Shown here one piece after another: positions 27,842-37,030 of a DNA stretch of 64,000 nt. This DNA comes from Rhodothermales bacterium (GTDB lineage: Bacteria; Bacteroidota; Rhodothermia; Rhodothermales; VXPQ01). Where the stretch lies: the NCBI GenBank assembly GCA_022825385.1, contig JAJDWX010000009.1:1-64000 (forward strand). Direction: 5' to 3'. The stretch's first letter is position 1. Every line of letters starts with the position of its first letter. A program made the position numbers and the translations under genes. The notes below the pieces were generated by a model that was not told the origin of the DNA, made no database searches, and saw only the letters and a program-made list of their open reading frames with translations.

Positions 27842-28401
27842 ATGATTCCGGATTTCGATCAGCGTGGGCTATTGCCGCCGGGGGAGCACTGCGCGACCTT
27901 TGAGGAGTTACGTAAATCCGTCCTTGTATCCGGGCCGTCTGCTCCGGATCTTCCTGGCTGGGACGCTCCATGTGGCGGAAGCATCTCGCGCATCAGGCAG
28001 AGATACTTGTTCGACAATTATGGCAGGTTGGCGTCGCAGAGGTATTCCTCAACGGTTCCTTCGTTGAGAACAAACTGCATCCTAACGACATCGACGGTTA
28101 CTTTGCGTGCGGCTTCAACGAATTTGTTTCGCGGAGGCTGGAGCGGCGCCTCAATGCGCTTGATCCGCACAGCGTCTGGACATGGGATCCGGCCTCGCGT
28201 CGGCCATATCGAAGCTACGCGAAGAAGCAACTTCCGATGTGGCATGTCTACCGCGTAGAACTTTATCCTCATTACGGCAGTGGGCCTCCGACAGGCATTG
28301 CCTCGCCGGCTGGAGACGAGCGGCTGTTTCCGGCTGCGTTCCGTCATCATCGCGCGACCGGCGAGGAGAAGGGCATTGTAAAGATTATACCAAATCAATA
28401 A
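27842..28401 (+). pseudogene. DUF6932-type nucleotidyltransferase-like gene, frameshifted
   Basis: Two frames together give one protein. The first begins MIPDFDQRGLLPPGEH at 27842 and runs through DLPGWDAP to about 27969. The second resumes at about 27970 with WRKHLAHQAEILVRQLWQVG and ends at 28401. The product (~186 residues) matches my memory of the family catalogued as DUF6932. It carries the nucleotidyltransferase pattern GS-x10-D-x-D (NGSFVENKLHPNDIDGYF) and conserved WTWDPASRRPYR. Continuity needs a 1-nt insertion or a 2-nt deletion near 27965-27972. The gene may be inactive, or this may be a sequencing error. It is paired with an XRE gene 42 bp downstream. Confidence 0.75.
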
Positions 28402-28443
28402 GTGCCACGACCGATAACAAACCAACCCTACGGAGAAACTGAC

Positions 28444-28902
28444 ATGATCCGCACAGACGCCGAGTACAAGCGAGCGCTTGAGAAGTTGAAGCAGGATGCT
28501 CGTTACGTTGAACAGCAGCGATCCCGCCTTCAAGAGATGAATCTAAGTACGGATGAGGAAGCGTATGCGCTCCAGCCGGCGCTTTCCTTCACCGCACAAC
28601 TCAAGGAGGAAATTGAGACCTATGAGCGGATGCGCCGGGGCGATCTGGGGCCGCTTTTCAGTTTCGCCCACATCGGGCGCTGGCTCGTGGGCGCGCGAAT
28701 CGCACGCAACCTGACGCAGCAGGACCTCGCCGACCGGCTCGGTGTTTCGCCTGCCCAGGTTTCCCGCGACGAGCGGAACGACTATCACGGGATCACCGTC
28801 GAGCGGGCACAACGGATTCTGGAAGCCCTTGGCGTCCAGTTTCGCGCCGAGGCAGCCAACCCTATCTTTGCCGACAGGGATTCTGATCTTGAATATGCCT
28901 GA
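28444..28902 (+). CDS. XRE-family helix-turn-helix regulator
   Basis: This 152-residue protein has an N-terminal helical segment (RALEKLKQDARYVEQQRSRL, probable coiled coil). A C-terminal HTH_3 domain follows at about 85-145 (LVGARIARNLTQQDLADRLG then VSPAQVSRDERND). A Shine-Dalgarno-like GGAG lies at about 28432, upstream of the ATG at 28444; an earlier in-frame start at 28402 is less likely. It is linked to the DUF6932-type gene and is a probable partner or repressor. The size and order are reminiscent of two-gene toxin-antitoxin modules, but no activity is shown. Confidence 0.85.
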   Translation: MIRTDAEYKRALEKLKQDARYVEQQRSRLQEMNLSTDEEAYALQPALSFTAQLKEEIETYERMRRGDLGPLFSFAHIGRWLVGARIARNLTQQDLADRLGVSPAQVSRDERNDYHGITVERAQRILEALGVQFRAEAANPIFADRDSDLEYA

Positions 28903-29024
28903 CGTTGCGGAACGCTATTTCCAAAATAGGCCAGTAGCGAAAAACGAAACCAACGCCATTAGGACCCGATCTTGTCCGCTCTCCATTGGTCGCCGCTGAA
29001 TAATTCCGATGGTTACAGACCGTC

Positions 29025-30224
29025 CTACCATTCCGCAACCGACCCGTCGTCCAGGCGCCATACGGGATTTTTCCAGGCGCGTTGTCCGGATGCGCGGCCC
29101 GCTTCCTTGCGTACGACCGCCTCGTCTATTTCCACGCCCAGCCCCGGTTTTTCGGGCAGCGTCATCGCGCCTTCCTGCACGGCGAATACTTCCGGGTTGG
29201 CTACGTAATCCAGCAATTCCACGCCGGCCTGGTCGTGGTAGTGCATTCCCAGGCTGGTTTCCTGAATGAAGGCGTTGGGGGAGGCGAAATCCACATGCAG
29301 CGACGCGGCCAGCGCAAGGGGGCCCAGCGGACAATGCGGCGCCAGCGCGACGTCCCAGGCCTCGGCCATCGCTGCGATCCGCCTGGTTTCGGATATGCCT
29401 CCGGCGTGGCTTATGTCGGGCTGCGCCACATCGATATGCGGCAGCGCCTTTTTGAAATCCCATCGGGAATAGAGCCGTTCGCCCATTGCGAGCGGCGCGC
29501 GCAATCCCGTTGCGAGGCCGGGTAACAAGTCTTCGTGACCCGGCGCAACCGGCTCTTCCACGAACATGGGCGCATACGGCTCCAGGGCTTCTATGGCCCG
29601 CCTCGCCATTCCGCGATGGATGCGTCCATGGAAATCCACGCCCACGCCGACATCCGGTCCCACCGCTTCGCGGGCCGCCTGCATTCGTTCGGCTATTTCC
29701 GCGATGCGCTGCGGACTGTCGATCCACCCCATTCGGCCCGACGCGTTCATTTTGACCGCCCGAAATTCTTGTCGCACCCGGCGTTGCGCGGCTTCCGCCA
29801 CCCCGTCCGGGCTATCCCCGCCTATCCAGCCGTACACGGGGATGCGGCCCCGCACCGCGCCGCCAAGCAGTTCGTATACCGGGACGCCGAGGGCCTTGCC
29901 CTTGATGTCCCACAAGGCTTGATCGATGCCCGCGAGGGCGCTCATAAGCACGGGCCCGCCTCGATAAAATCCGCCCCGGTACAGGACCTGCCATATATCC
30001 TCGATGCGGTTTGCAGGCCGCCCGATCACATACTCCTCCAGTTCTTCGACGGCGGCGCGCACGGCGCCCCGGCGGCCTTCCACGACCGGCTCGCCCCATC
30101 CGGCCAGGCCTCCCCGGGTCGCTATTTTCAGAAAAAGCCAGCGCGGGGGTACGGCGAATAATTCAAAGGATTCGACAATAAGGTCTTTTTCGAAAGACCC
30201 GAGCGGGGCTGGTTCCGTGGGCAT
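29025..30224 (-). CDS. dgoD: Galactonate dehydratase-like enolase superfamily enzyme
   Basis: This 399-residue member of the mandelate racemase/muconate lactonising group probably dehydrates D-galactonate to 2-keto-3-deoxygalactonate. It is close to E. coli DgoD in conserved stretches: GVDFHGRIHRGMA (first metal Asp, catalytic His), MFVEEPV, MGERLYSRWDFK, DVAQPDISHAGGI and ALAPHCPLGPLALA (base His). An N-terminal barrel-capping domain covers about 1-130. I chose the ATG at 30224, as the upstream extension is low-complexity. The later genes of the galactonate pathway are not in the window. Confidence 0.88.
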   Translation of the reverse strand: MPTEPAPLGSFEKDLIVESFELFAVPPRWLFLKIATRGGLAGWGEPVVEGRRGAVRAAVEELEEYVIGRPANRIEDIWQVLYRGGFYRGGPVLMSALAGIDQALWDIKGKALGVPVYELLGGAVRGRIPVYGWIGGDSPDGVAEAAQRRVRQEFRAVKMNASGRMGWIDSPQRIAEIAERMQAAREAVGPDVGVGVDFHGRIHRGMARRAIEALEPYAPMFVEEPVAPGHEDLLPGLATGLRAPLAMGERLYSRWDFKKALPHIDVAQPDISHAGGISETRRIAAMAEAWDVALAPHCPLGPLALAASLHVDFASPNAFIQETSLGMHYHDQAGVELLDYVANPEVFAVQEGAMTLPEKPGLGVEIDEAVVRKEAGRASGQRAWKNPVWRLDDGSVAEW

Positions 30225-30491
30225 GGGCGCGGGGAATGAAGAATCGAAAGCGAATGGACGCTTGCGCTGCGTTCCAGCATAGCGTCCCTGCGGAAATTGC
30301 GCAACGCCGCGGCGAATCGCAAACGGACGAGGCGAAACGGAACGCAATAACAACAAGAACAATCAGCGTATCCTCAAATACAATCAAGTTACGGCGCAGC
30401 GGATCCCGCGCCCCTGCTTGTCGTAGTACGGAAAGGGTTTGCGGAGGCGCGCCGGATGCGCCTGCTGAACGCGCTTCGCGCCCATGCCCCT

Positions 30492-30575
30492 GCCCGGGTG
30501 GCGGAATTGGTAGACGCGTCGGACTCAAAATCCGATGGCCTTCGGGTCTTGTGGGTTCGAGTCCCACCCCGGGTA
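30492..30575 (+). tRNA. tRNA-Leu (anticodon CAA)
   Basis: This 84-nt tRNA has acceptor stem GCCCGGG (30492-30498) pairing with CCCGGGT (30568-30574). The anticodon stem TCGGA/TCCGA surrounds the loop CTCAAAA, giving anticodon CAA. The long variable arm (TGGCCTTCGGGTCTT) is typical of leucine tRNAs, and the T arm is GTGGG TTCGAGT CCCAC. The CCA end is not encoded. A short hairpin (GTTGCG...CGCAAC, 30577-30593) follows without a T tract. Confidence 0.96.
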
Positions 30576-30600
30576 CGTTGCGGTTCGCGCAACCTGGCCC

Positions 30601-33600
30601 TTACAACTCGGCCAGGTCCTCGTCGATGGCTTCGAGCAATGCTTCGGTGAAGGTTTCGGGCGCGTAGGGCGCAATTTCTCGCAGCGACATGTTTAGCGCT
30701 TGCTGGAGTTGCGGATTCTCCGCCATGCCGGGCACATGCTTGTCCAGGACCGCCCTGGCCTCTTCGCGGTCCAGAATGGCTCGCAGCGGACTGTGCGTAC
30801 TCAGGCCCGCAGACGCCGCCTGCTCCGGCGTTGGCTGCGTATTTGCCGCTGTCGCCTCGCCGCTGACGAACTCCGCAGTCATGAGGACGAAAAGCCCTCC
30901 GCCCCCTTCGTGTTCGTCATTTTTGAACGTGAGGTATACGTCGTGCATTCCGGTCGCGGGCTCGAGCGCGGCGGAGAAGGGCGCGGGCATTGCAATGTCC
31001 TTGATGAAGTCGGTTGCGCCCACGAGCCGCCCGTCCGGCGCGTCCAGTCGAATTTCCACCTTGCCGCCTTGCGCCTGAAGTTGTTCGGGCGTCAGCGCAG
31101 TGAATCGCACCTCCGAAATTCCGGTCAGGTCCAGCTGTTCGAGCCGAACGTACGAATCCGGCAATAATACGACCGTCATCGGGGTCGGGAACTGGGGGGC
31201 GGCGAATTTCATGACGCCGTCGCCCAATTCGCCGTCGGCGACTACGACGGTCGGGGCGCGGAGCACCAGCGTTTCCTCGCTTTCTGCGCCGGGCAATCCG
31301 TTGCCCCCCCGGTCGGTGTACGCTGCGCGGAGCACGACAATGCCTTCCGCCGCGCCGTCCCCTGCGGCGGGGGGCGCGTAACTTCCCTCGACGGGCAGGG
31401 ACGCGGGCGTATCGGGTTCCTCCGCCAGGCTCAGGATGTATTCCACCATCTGTTGCGCCTCGTTTTCGGAGAGCTGCGGATGCGGCGGCATGGCCATGTC
31501 GCCCCAGACGCCGGCACTCCCCTCAAGGATGTTGGTCGTCAGGCGCTCCGCGGCGTCCGCCTCGCCCTCGTATTGCTCCGCTACAGCCATATAGGAAGGC
31601 CCGACGGAAGGCTGATCGACCTGATGGCAGGCGAGACAGGTTTCTCCTTCCACCAGCGTTCGTCCGGGCGCATGCGCCGCCAAAGCGTCCGCCGCGCGAT
31701 GCCCCTGCGCGATCGCTACGAGGTCGTATCCTTCCCGCAGGTAGTCTGCCGTGACCGCTACGTTCTCCGCGGCAATCCGTCCGTCTTGCAACGAGCCGTC
31801 CTCCTGGTCGCTTACGCGGACGGCGTAGCGGATCGGGGCGCCGGGAAAGAAGAACGAGCGATTCCCCGCCGCCAGGTCGATGTGCACTTCCGGCGGTTCG
31901 TTCCCCGCCACGATTTGCATTTTGGTCGTTGTGCTTGCGCCCTGCGCGTCGGTTACGGTCAGCGTGGCGGCGTATACCCCCGGCTCTTCGAACGTATACG
32001 CGGGGTGCGGTTCGCTCGCCCGGTCGAGGACGGTTCCGTCCTGGGCGGCCAGGGTCCATTCGTAGCGAAGCGCGTCCCCGTCGGCGTCGGCGGTTCCTTC
32101 GGAAGAGAATGCAACGCGGAGGGGGATGGCGCCGGCGGTCCGGTCCGCGGCGACCCGGGCGACGGGCTTGCGGTTGCCTTCGTTGTATTCGATGCGGACA
32201 AGGCGGGCGTCGTCATTGGCCGTGAACCAGGCTGTACCGTACTCAAGTACGTACAGGTCGCCGTTGGGGCCAAACGCCATGTCCATGGGGTTACTGAAGC
32301 GATGACTCGGCATGAAACGCTCCATCGACAGGAAGTCGCCATCCTCGTTCATGGTTACGGCCATAATCCAGCCGCGCATCCATTCGTACAGAAAGAGTTT
32401 GCCGTCGTACCAGGTCGGGAACGGTCGGTCGGCGTCGGCGAAATCGTCCCGATAGAAAACGGGTCCGGCCATCGCCGAGCGGCCGCCGCTGCCAAGGAGC
32501 GGAAATTCCTCCGAAGGTCCGGCGGCGTACCACAGGAACGCAGGCTGGGCCGGAGGCAGTTCGGCGAGGCCCGTGTTGTTCGGAGAATCGTTCGCGAGGC
32601 GGGCCGGATCGAAGGCGGCGCCGGGCGTTTGCGCAACGAAATCGTAGTCGTGGTACGGCGTATTGTCCCCGACGACATAGGGCCAGCCATAGTTGCCGGC
32701 GGCGCGCGCCTGGTTGAATTCGTCGTAGCCGGCGGGGCCTCGGTCCGTGGAGTCGCGGCTGGCGTCCGGGCCGATGTCTCCCCAATACAGGAAGCCCGTG
32801 CGCCGGTCTACCGAAATGCGGAACGGATTCCGGTGGCCCATCGTGTAGATTTCAGGCCGCGCGCCGGGCGTGCCGGGCGGGAAAAGGTTGCCTTCGGGAA
32901 TGGCGTACGTACCGTCCGGTTGCGGCGTAATGCGGAGAATCTTGCCCCGCAGGTCGTTCGTGTTGCCGGAGGATTTCTGGGCGTCCCAGGGGCCTCGTCC
33001 GGGCCGCTCGTCAATGGGCGCGTAGCCTGTTGCGTGCGGATTCGTGTTGTCGCCCGTGGAAAGATACAGGTTGCCGTCCGCGTCGAAGGCCATGGAGCCT
33101 CCCGTGTGGCAACATTCGTCTCGTTGCACGGCTACCTCCAGGATCGTCTGTTTCGTTTCCAGGTCCAGCATGTCGCCTTGCATGCGGTAGCGGGCAAGCA
33201 CATTCTTCGGGTCGTCTCCGGCGGGAGCGTAGTAAAGGTACAGCCAGCCGTTTTCCGCGAAGCCGGGGTCGGCGGCGACGCCAAGCAGGCCATCCTCTGC
33301 AACGCCGCCGTTCAGGTACTGCGTGCTAACCGGGATGGTCGCAATCTGCGTGACCTGTTCCGTATCGGGACGATAGAGGCGCACGGCGCCGCCCCGCTCG
33401 ATGAAAAGCACGCGCTCGTCCGGGAGCACGACCAGTTCCATGGGTTCGGCGAGCGGCTCGGCAAGCACGATTTTGGTAAAGCGGTTCTCTTGCGGGCGGG
33501 CGCGGGCGTACTCCAGCGCCTCGCTGCCCATGGCGTACCGAATCCCGCCCAGCAGATGTTGCAGGAACAGCGGCTCCGCAAACGTTTCGTCCGTATGCCC

Positions 33601-34272
33601 CATGGCGGTGTACCACGCCCGTCCCCCGTCGTACTCATGGTGCCAGCTCATCGGATGGTTCTCGCCGTTCGTTCCCCCCTCGTATGTGGTTTCGTCGATA
33701 TCGATCAGGACATGGATATCGGGACTGATGGAATGGAAGTTGTAGAATTCGTCCTCGCGTTCCCATCGGTCCGGAAGCCCCTCCGTCGAAGGATGGTCTT
33801 TGCTGAGCACCCGAAAAACGCCGCGCCGCACGTTCGGGTTGTTGGGATGGCTCTCGAAGTACGCCCCCGCAAGTTTTCCGTACCAGGGCCAGTCGTATTC
33901 CGTATCGGTGGCCGCGTGGATGCCGACGTAGCCGCCGCCCGCCTGGATAAATCGCTCGAATTCGGCCTGCTGCCCCGGATCGAGCACGTCTCCCGTCGTG
34001 TTCAGGAAGATCACGGCGCGGTAGTTCTTCAGATTGTTTTCCGTAAACAGCGCGGCGTCTTCGGTTGCGTCTACGCCAAAGCCGTGCGCTTCGCCCAGCT
34101 GGCGGATGGCCTCTACGCCTGTTTCGATGGATGTGTGCCGGAATCCCTCCGTTTTCGAGAACACCAGGACGCGATCCTGTTTGGGCGTACCGAGGCCCGC
34201 GGAGAACAGGGTTGCCGCGCAGCATAGCGCAAAGAGGAGGGGCAGACGCGAACGGAGCGAACGGTTTTTCAT
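30601..34272 (-). CDS. ThuA / sugar dehydrogenase / PKD / cytochrome c multidomain protein
   Basis: This 1223-residue secreted protein has a signal peptide (about 1-26) and then, in order: a ThuA-like domain (about 30-260, FSKTEGFRHTSIETGVEAI), a six-bladed glucose/sorbosone dehydrogenase-type propeller (about 265-730, HTGGSMAFDADGNLYLSTGD), and a PKD domain (about 735-820, FEEPGVYAATLTVTD). A cytochrome c segment follows with heme motif Cys879-x2-Cys882-His883 (CLACH) and a distal Met in MAMPPHPQLS. The C-terminus is a CBM6-like region (about 1000-1160, MHDVYLTFKND) and a short helical tail. It is a probable periplasmic or surface sugar-oxidising enzyme passing electrons to its own heme. The substrate is unknown. 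Confidence 0.88.
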   Translation of the reverse strand: MKNRSLRSRLPLLFALCCAATLFSAGLGTPKQDRVLVFSKTEGFRHTSIETGVEAIRQLGEAHGFGVDATEDAALFTENNLKNYRAVIFLNTTGDVLDPGQQAEFERFIQAGGGYVGIHAATDTEYDWPWYGKLAGAYFESHPNNPNVRRGVFRVLSKDHPSTEGLPDRWEREDEFYNFHSISPDIHVLIDIDETTYEGGTNGENHPMSWHHEYDGGRAWYTAMGHTDETFAEPLFLQHLLGGIRYAMGSEALEYARARPQENRFTKIVLAEPLAEPMELVVLPDERVLFIERGGAVRLYRPDTEQVTQIATIPVSTQYLNGGVAEDGLLGVAADPGFAENGWLYLYYAPAGDDPKNVLARYRMQGDMLDLETKQTILEVAVQRDECCHTGGSMAFDADGNLYLSTGDNTNPHATGYAPIDERPGRGPWDAQKSSGNTNDLRGKILRITPQPDGTYAIPEGNLFPPGTPGARPEIYTMGHRNPFRISVDRRTGFLYWGDIGPDASRDSTDRGPAGYDEFNQARAAGNYGWPYVVGDNTPYHDYDFVAQTPGAAFDPARLANDSPNNTGLAELPPAQPAFLWYAAGPSEEFPLLGSGGRSAMAGPVFYRDDFADADRPFPTWYDGKLFLYEWMRGWIMAVTMNEDGDFLSMERFMPSHRFSNPMDMAFGPNGDLYVLEYGTAWFTANDDARLVRIEYNEGNRKPVARVAADRTAGAIPLRVAFSSEGTADADGDALRYEWTLAAQDGTVLDRASEPHPAYTFEEPGVYAATLTVTDAQGASTTTKMQIVAGNEPPEVHIDLAAGNRSFFFPGAPIRYAVRVSDQEDGSLQDGRIAAENVAVTADYLREGYDLVAIAQGHRAADALAAHAPGRTLVEGETCLACHQVDQPSVGPSYMAVAEQYEGEADAAERLTTNILEGSAGVWGDMAMPPHPQLSENEAQQMVEYILSLAEEPDTPASLPVEGSYAPPAAGDGAAEGIVVLRAAYTDRGGNGLPGAESEETLVLRAPTVVVADGELGDGVMKFAAPQFPTPMTVVLLPDSYVRLEQLDLTGISEVRFTALTPEQLQAQGGKVEIRLDAPDGRLVGATDFIKDIAMPAPFSAALEPATGMHDVYLTFKNDEHEGGGGLFVLMTAEFVSGEATAANTQPTPEQAASAGLSTHSPLRAILDREEARAVLDKHVPGMAENPQLQQALNMSLREIAPYAPETFTEALLEAIDEDLAEL

Positions 34273-34812
34273 GGGGGCGCGCTTTTTTGTTTACCTTATA
34301 GCGGCATACGCTTCGAGGCGTATCCGGCGCCTCGGCGATCTGGTTAGGAAGCAGGCAAAAATATAGTCAAAGATTTCCTGAAAAATTCGAATTCGCTCGC
34401 AAATCAGGGTTTTCGAGGCCGCCGGACTGTCATATGTGTGCTTCAGGGCCTATCTTTTTCCGATATCCCCGTGCGACGTACGAACGGGGTTCCACCCTGT
34501 TTTTTTGACGCAAAGCCTCGAATATTCCGCCGTTCGTCGTCATCGTGCGCCTCGTTCATCGATTCTTTCTTGTCCTCGCCGCCCTTTGCGCGCTCGAACG
34601 CATGCTCCGTAAATGCAGCCTGCAAAACATTGCCATGCACCGCATCGCATAAGTCCCTTGAAAAATGCCGTTCGCTGACGTATCCTGTAGGCGAAGGCTG
34701 CTGTCGAGGGCGGCGCAACCCGCCGCAATCCCGCACGTAAAAAACGCTAAAGCATCGTTATTCTTTTTTTCGGCTTCTTTTGCCCGACAGGTCGTAATCG
34801 TTGTCCAGTAGT
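34273..34812. other. 540-bp intergenic region before the sterol cluster
   Basis: I find no supportable gene here. The possible frames (for example 34438-34740 plus strand and 34443-34736 minus strand) overlap each other, resemble no known family and lack clear ribosome-binding sites. A small perfect inverted repeat ATACGC/GCGTAT (34306-34323) lies upstream of the ThuA gene. AT-rich patches near 34360-34395 and 34495-34515 may hold promoters. The region is flanked by divergent genes (ThuA minus, SDR plus) and presumably contains promoters for both. Confidence 0.5.
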
Positions 34813-35880
34813 ATGTCCGTTTCGAATACATCCGCCAGTGTATCGCTCGCGCCGGTTTTTTTGACGGGTTCGGCCGGGCATGTCGGGGCTAATCTTGTGC
34901 GCCGATTGCTTGACGACGGCACCCGCGTCCGGGTGTTGTTGCGGCATGAGGACAACAACGAAGGATTGGAAGGCCTTGACGTGGAACGCGTGTTTGGCGA
35001 CATTCGGGATCTGGACGCCACCCGGCGCGCGATCGAAGGCTGCCAGGGGGTCTATCACGTCGCCGCCATGATATCAACCATCGAAGGCAATCGCGCCCAT
35101 CGTCGGGATGTGTTCGAGTGCAACGTGCTTGGCGCCCGCAACGTGCTGCAGGCGGCGCGGGAAGCGGGCGCCGGCCGGGTGGTGGTGACCGGCTCTTTCA
35201 GCGCGGTCGGGTACGATCTGGACCATCCGTCCGCCCCCAGCGACGAGACCATGCAGTTCTACCCCATGGAGCGTACGATGCCCTACGAGCGCAGCAAGGC
35301 GCTGGTTGAGCACGAGTGCTGGAAAGCGGCGGCGAAGGGACAGGACGTTATCGTGGCGACGTGTTGCGCGGTCATCGGAGGCCACGATTATTTTCCCTCG
35401 CGATTGGGAAGAACCTTGTGCGACCATACCCGCGGCAAGGTTCGCGCGTACGTGGATGGCGGTTTCGAGTTTGTCGCGGCGCGAGATATCGTAGAAGGAC
35501 ATTTGTTGTGCATGCGGCGGGGCCGCGCAGGGGAAAAATATATTTTCAGCAGCGAGTACAAAACCATTTCCGAAATTCTGGATTTATTTGAGGAGGTTTC
35601 GGGTGTTTTGCGTTCGAGTCGGCGGATTCCAACCCAGGCGATGCTCGTCTTTTCGGAAGTAGCAAGCTTTTATCTGAGCCGGTTTCATCCGAATTTTCCC
35701 CAGCGGTTTACGCCGGGCGCCATCCGGCTGTTGAAGAAACGCCGTCATGCGGACACCAGTAAGGCGCGAAAGGAGCTTGGTTATCAGCCAACCAGCATAC
35801 GCGATGCGGTGCATGAGGCCTATGCGTTCCATTACCATCGCAACGCGATCACGAATCCGCGCGCGAAACGCCCGCGTTAA
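34813..35880 (+). CDS. Extended SDR, SdmB/ERG26-like sterol C-4 demethylation candidate
   Basis: This 355-residue NAD(P)-dependent extended SDR (3-beta-HSD/epimerase type) has the dinucleotide motif TGSAGHVG (Gly19, Gly22, Gly25) and the catalytic pair Tyr158-x3-Lys162 in PYERSKALVE, with the Ser of the triad probably in VVTGSFSAVG. It is the first gene of the plus-strand sterol operon and is followed after 25 bp by a Rieske oxygenase. In Methylococcus, C-4 sterol demethylation uses a Rieske oxygenase (SdmA) and an NADP reductase (SdmB); the same pairing here suggests decarboxylation or 3-keto reduction of sterol intermediates. A hopanoid- or sugar-related epimerase (HpnA-like) is the alternative. 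The ATG at 34813 is preferred to the TTG at 34801. Confidence 0.8.
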   Translation: MSVSNTSASVSLAPVFLTGSAGHVGANLVRRLLDDGTRVRVLLRHEDNNEGLEGLDVERVFGDIRDLDATRRAIEGCQGVYHVAAMISTIEGNRAHRRDVFECNVLGARNVLQAAREAGAGRVVVTGSFSAVGYDLDHPSAPSDETMQFYPMERTMPYERSKALVEHECWKAAAKGQDVIVATCCAVIGGHDYFPSRLGRTLCDHTRGKVRAYVDGGFEFVAARDIVEGHLLCMRRGRAGEKYIFSSEYKTISEILDLFEEVSGVLRSSRRIPTQAMLVFSEVASFYLSRFHPNFPQRFTPGAIRLLKKRRHADTSKARKELGYQPTSIRDAVHEAYAFHYHRNAITNPRAKRPR

Positions 35881-35905
35881 TCGAAATCATCAGCATACCC
35901 CCCAT

Positions 35906-37030
35906 ATGCCTAACGCTCAACCGATGTTGCATGCGAACCCGGCGCCGGCGCCGCCGCCCGGTTTCGAAGAAGCCCGCACCTTGCGCCAGCAAGCGCGCGC
36001 GGCAGGTATGGACCCGGATTACTGGTACGCCGTGGAAGAAGCGCGGCGAATCAAGCCGGGGACCGCGGTAGAGGTCACCTTCTGGAAACGTTCTATCGCG
36101 TTGTATCGCGCGGAAGACGGCTCGTTTCGCGCCATTGAGAACCGTTGCCTTCATCGCCAGCTCAAACTCTCGATGGGCCAGGTGGAAGGATGCAGGCTTG
36201 TGTGCGCTTATCATGGCTGGGAGTACGATGGAGACGGACGCGTCGCCGCGATTCCCGATCTCTTCGGACGCAAAAAACTGCCGAAACTCTGGGTCAAACA
36301 GTATCCCGTGCAGGTTCGCTACGGTCTGGTCTGGTTGTTTCCCGGGAGGCCGGAGATGGCGCAGTCGCGCAAGATTCCCGACATTCCCGAACTTGAGGGG
36401 CCCAAGCGGTGGTCCTGCGTACCGCTAAGTTTTACCTGTTCGGCCCACCACTCCATGGTGATCGACAATGTGAGCGACTTTTCCCACGCGTATTTGCACC
36501 GTCGATACCGTCCTTTCACGGGCGCCGAACTTACCCGCAACGAGACCATCGGCGACAACGTACACCTTGCCTACAATACGCAGGTTGGGCGCGGGCGCAT
36601 CTCCGGCCTGTTTGTCGAGCACGACCGGGTGGACACCAACCACATGGATCTATGCTTCGAATATCCCTATCAGTGGTCGAATACCGATGACGAGATCAAG
36701 CACTGGCTTTTCGTCCTGCCGGTGGACGAGCGCACCACCCGGGCGTTCTTCCTGTTCTATTTCAGGTCGTTGAAGATACCCTATCTGCCTGCGCGCATTC
36801 CCCGCTGGGCCATGACCACGGTGTTGAAGTTCGCAAACCGTTTACTGATTAGCCCCCTGCTTTCCGAGGATCGCGTTGCGGTCGAAGCGGAACAGGAAGG
36901 GTACGAAAAACACTGGGACGCTCCGCCCATCGAGGTTAATCCCGTGGTGCGGGCTTTTCAAAAGGTAACTGTGCGCAAATGGCAAGAGCATTTGGCCCGC
37001 GAGGCGGAGGATGTCAATGCCAGCGGTTGA
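35906..37030 (+). CDS. Rieske oxygenase, SdmA-like sterol C-4 demethylase candidate
   Basis: This 374-residue Rieske-type non-heme iron oxygenase has 2Fe-2S ligands Cys81-x-His83 and Cys100-x2-His103 (CLHRQ... CAYHGWEYDG). The mononuclear iron region is Asn188-x2-Asp191-x2-His194-x3-His198 (DNVSDFSHAYLH), one residue shorter between histidines than the common H-x4-H. The C-terminal part has hydrophobic patches (FFLFYFRSLKIPYLP), compatible with a membrane-soluble substrate. It lies between an SDR and an ERG24-type reductase, so the best reading is oxidation of sterol C-4 methyl groups, as by SdmA. The catabolic aromatic-ring alternative is unlikely in this setting. A start at 35924 is possible. 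Confidence 0.82.
   Translation: MPNAQPMLHANPAPAPPPGFEEARTLRQQARAAGMDPDYWYAVEEARRIKPGTAVEVTFWKRSIALYRAEDGSFRAIENRCLHRQLKLSMGQVEGCRLVCAYHGWEYDGDGRVAAIPDLFGRKKLPKLWVKQYPVQVRYGLVWLFPGRPEMAQSRKIPDIPELEGPKRWSCVPLSFTCSAHHSMVIDNVSDFSHAYLHRRYRPFTGAELTRNETIGDNVHLAYNTQVGRGRISGLFVEHDRVDTNHMDLCFEYPYQWSNTDDEIKHWLFVLPVDERTTRAFFLFYFRSLKIPYLPARIPRWAMTTVLKFANRLLISPLLSEDRVAVEAEQEGYEKHWDAPPIEVNPVVRAFQKVTVRKWQEHLAREAEDVNASG

Noticed and set aside
30355-30380. Third copy of the mobile element terminal repeat (AATCAGCGTATCCTC)
   Set aside because: Only about 12 bases match and no internal stem or second end follows.
30577-30593. Rho-independent terminator after tRNA-Leu
   Set aside because: A 6-bp stem is present but there is no T tract after it; too weak to call.
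34438-34740. Two overlapping ~100-residue frames in the gap before the sterol cluster
   Set aside because: They lie on opposite strands, lack similarity to any family I know and have no clear Shine-Dalgarno; I record the gap as intergenic.
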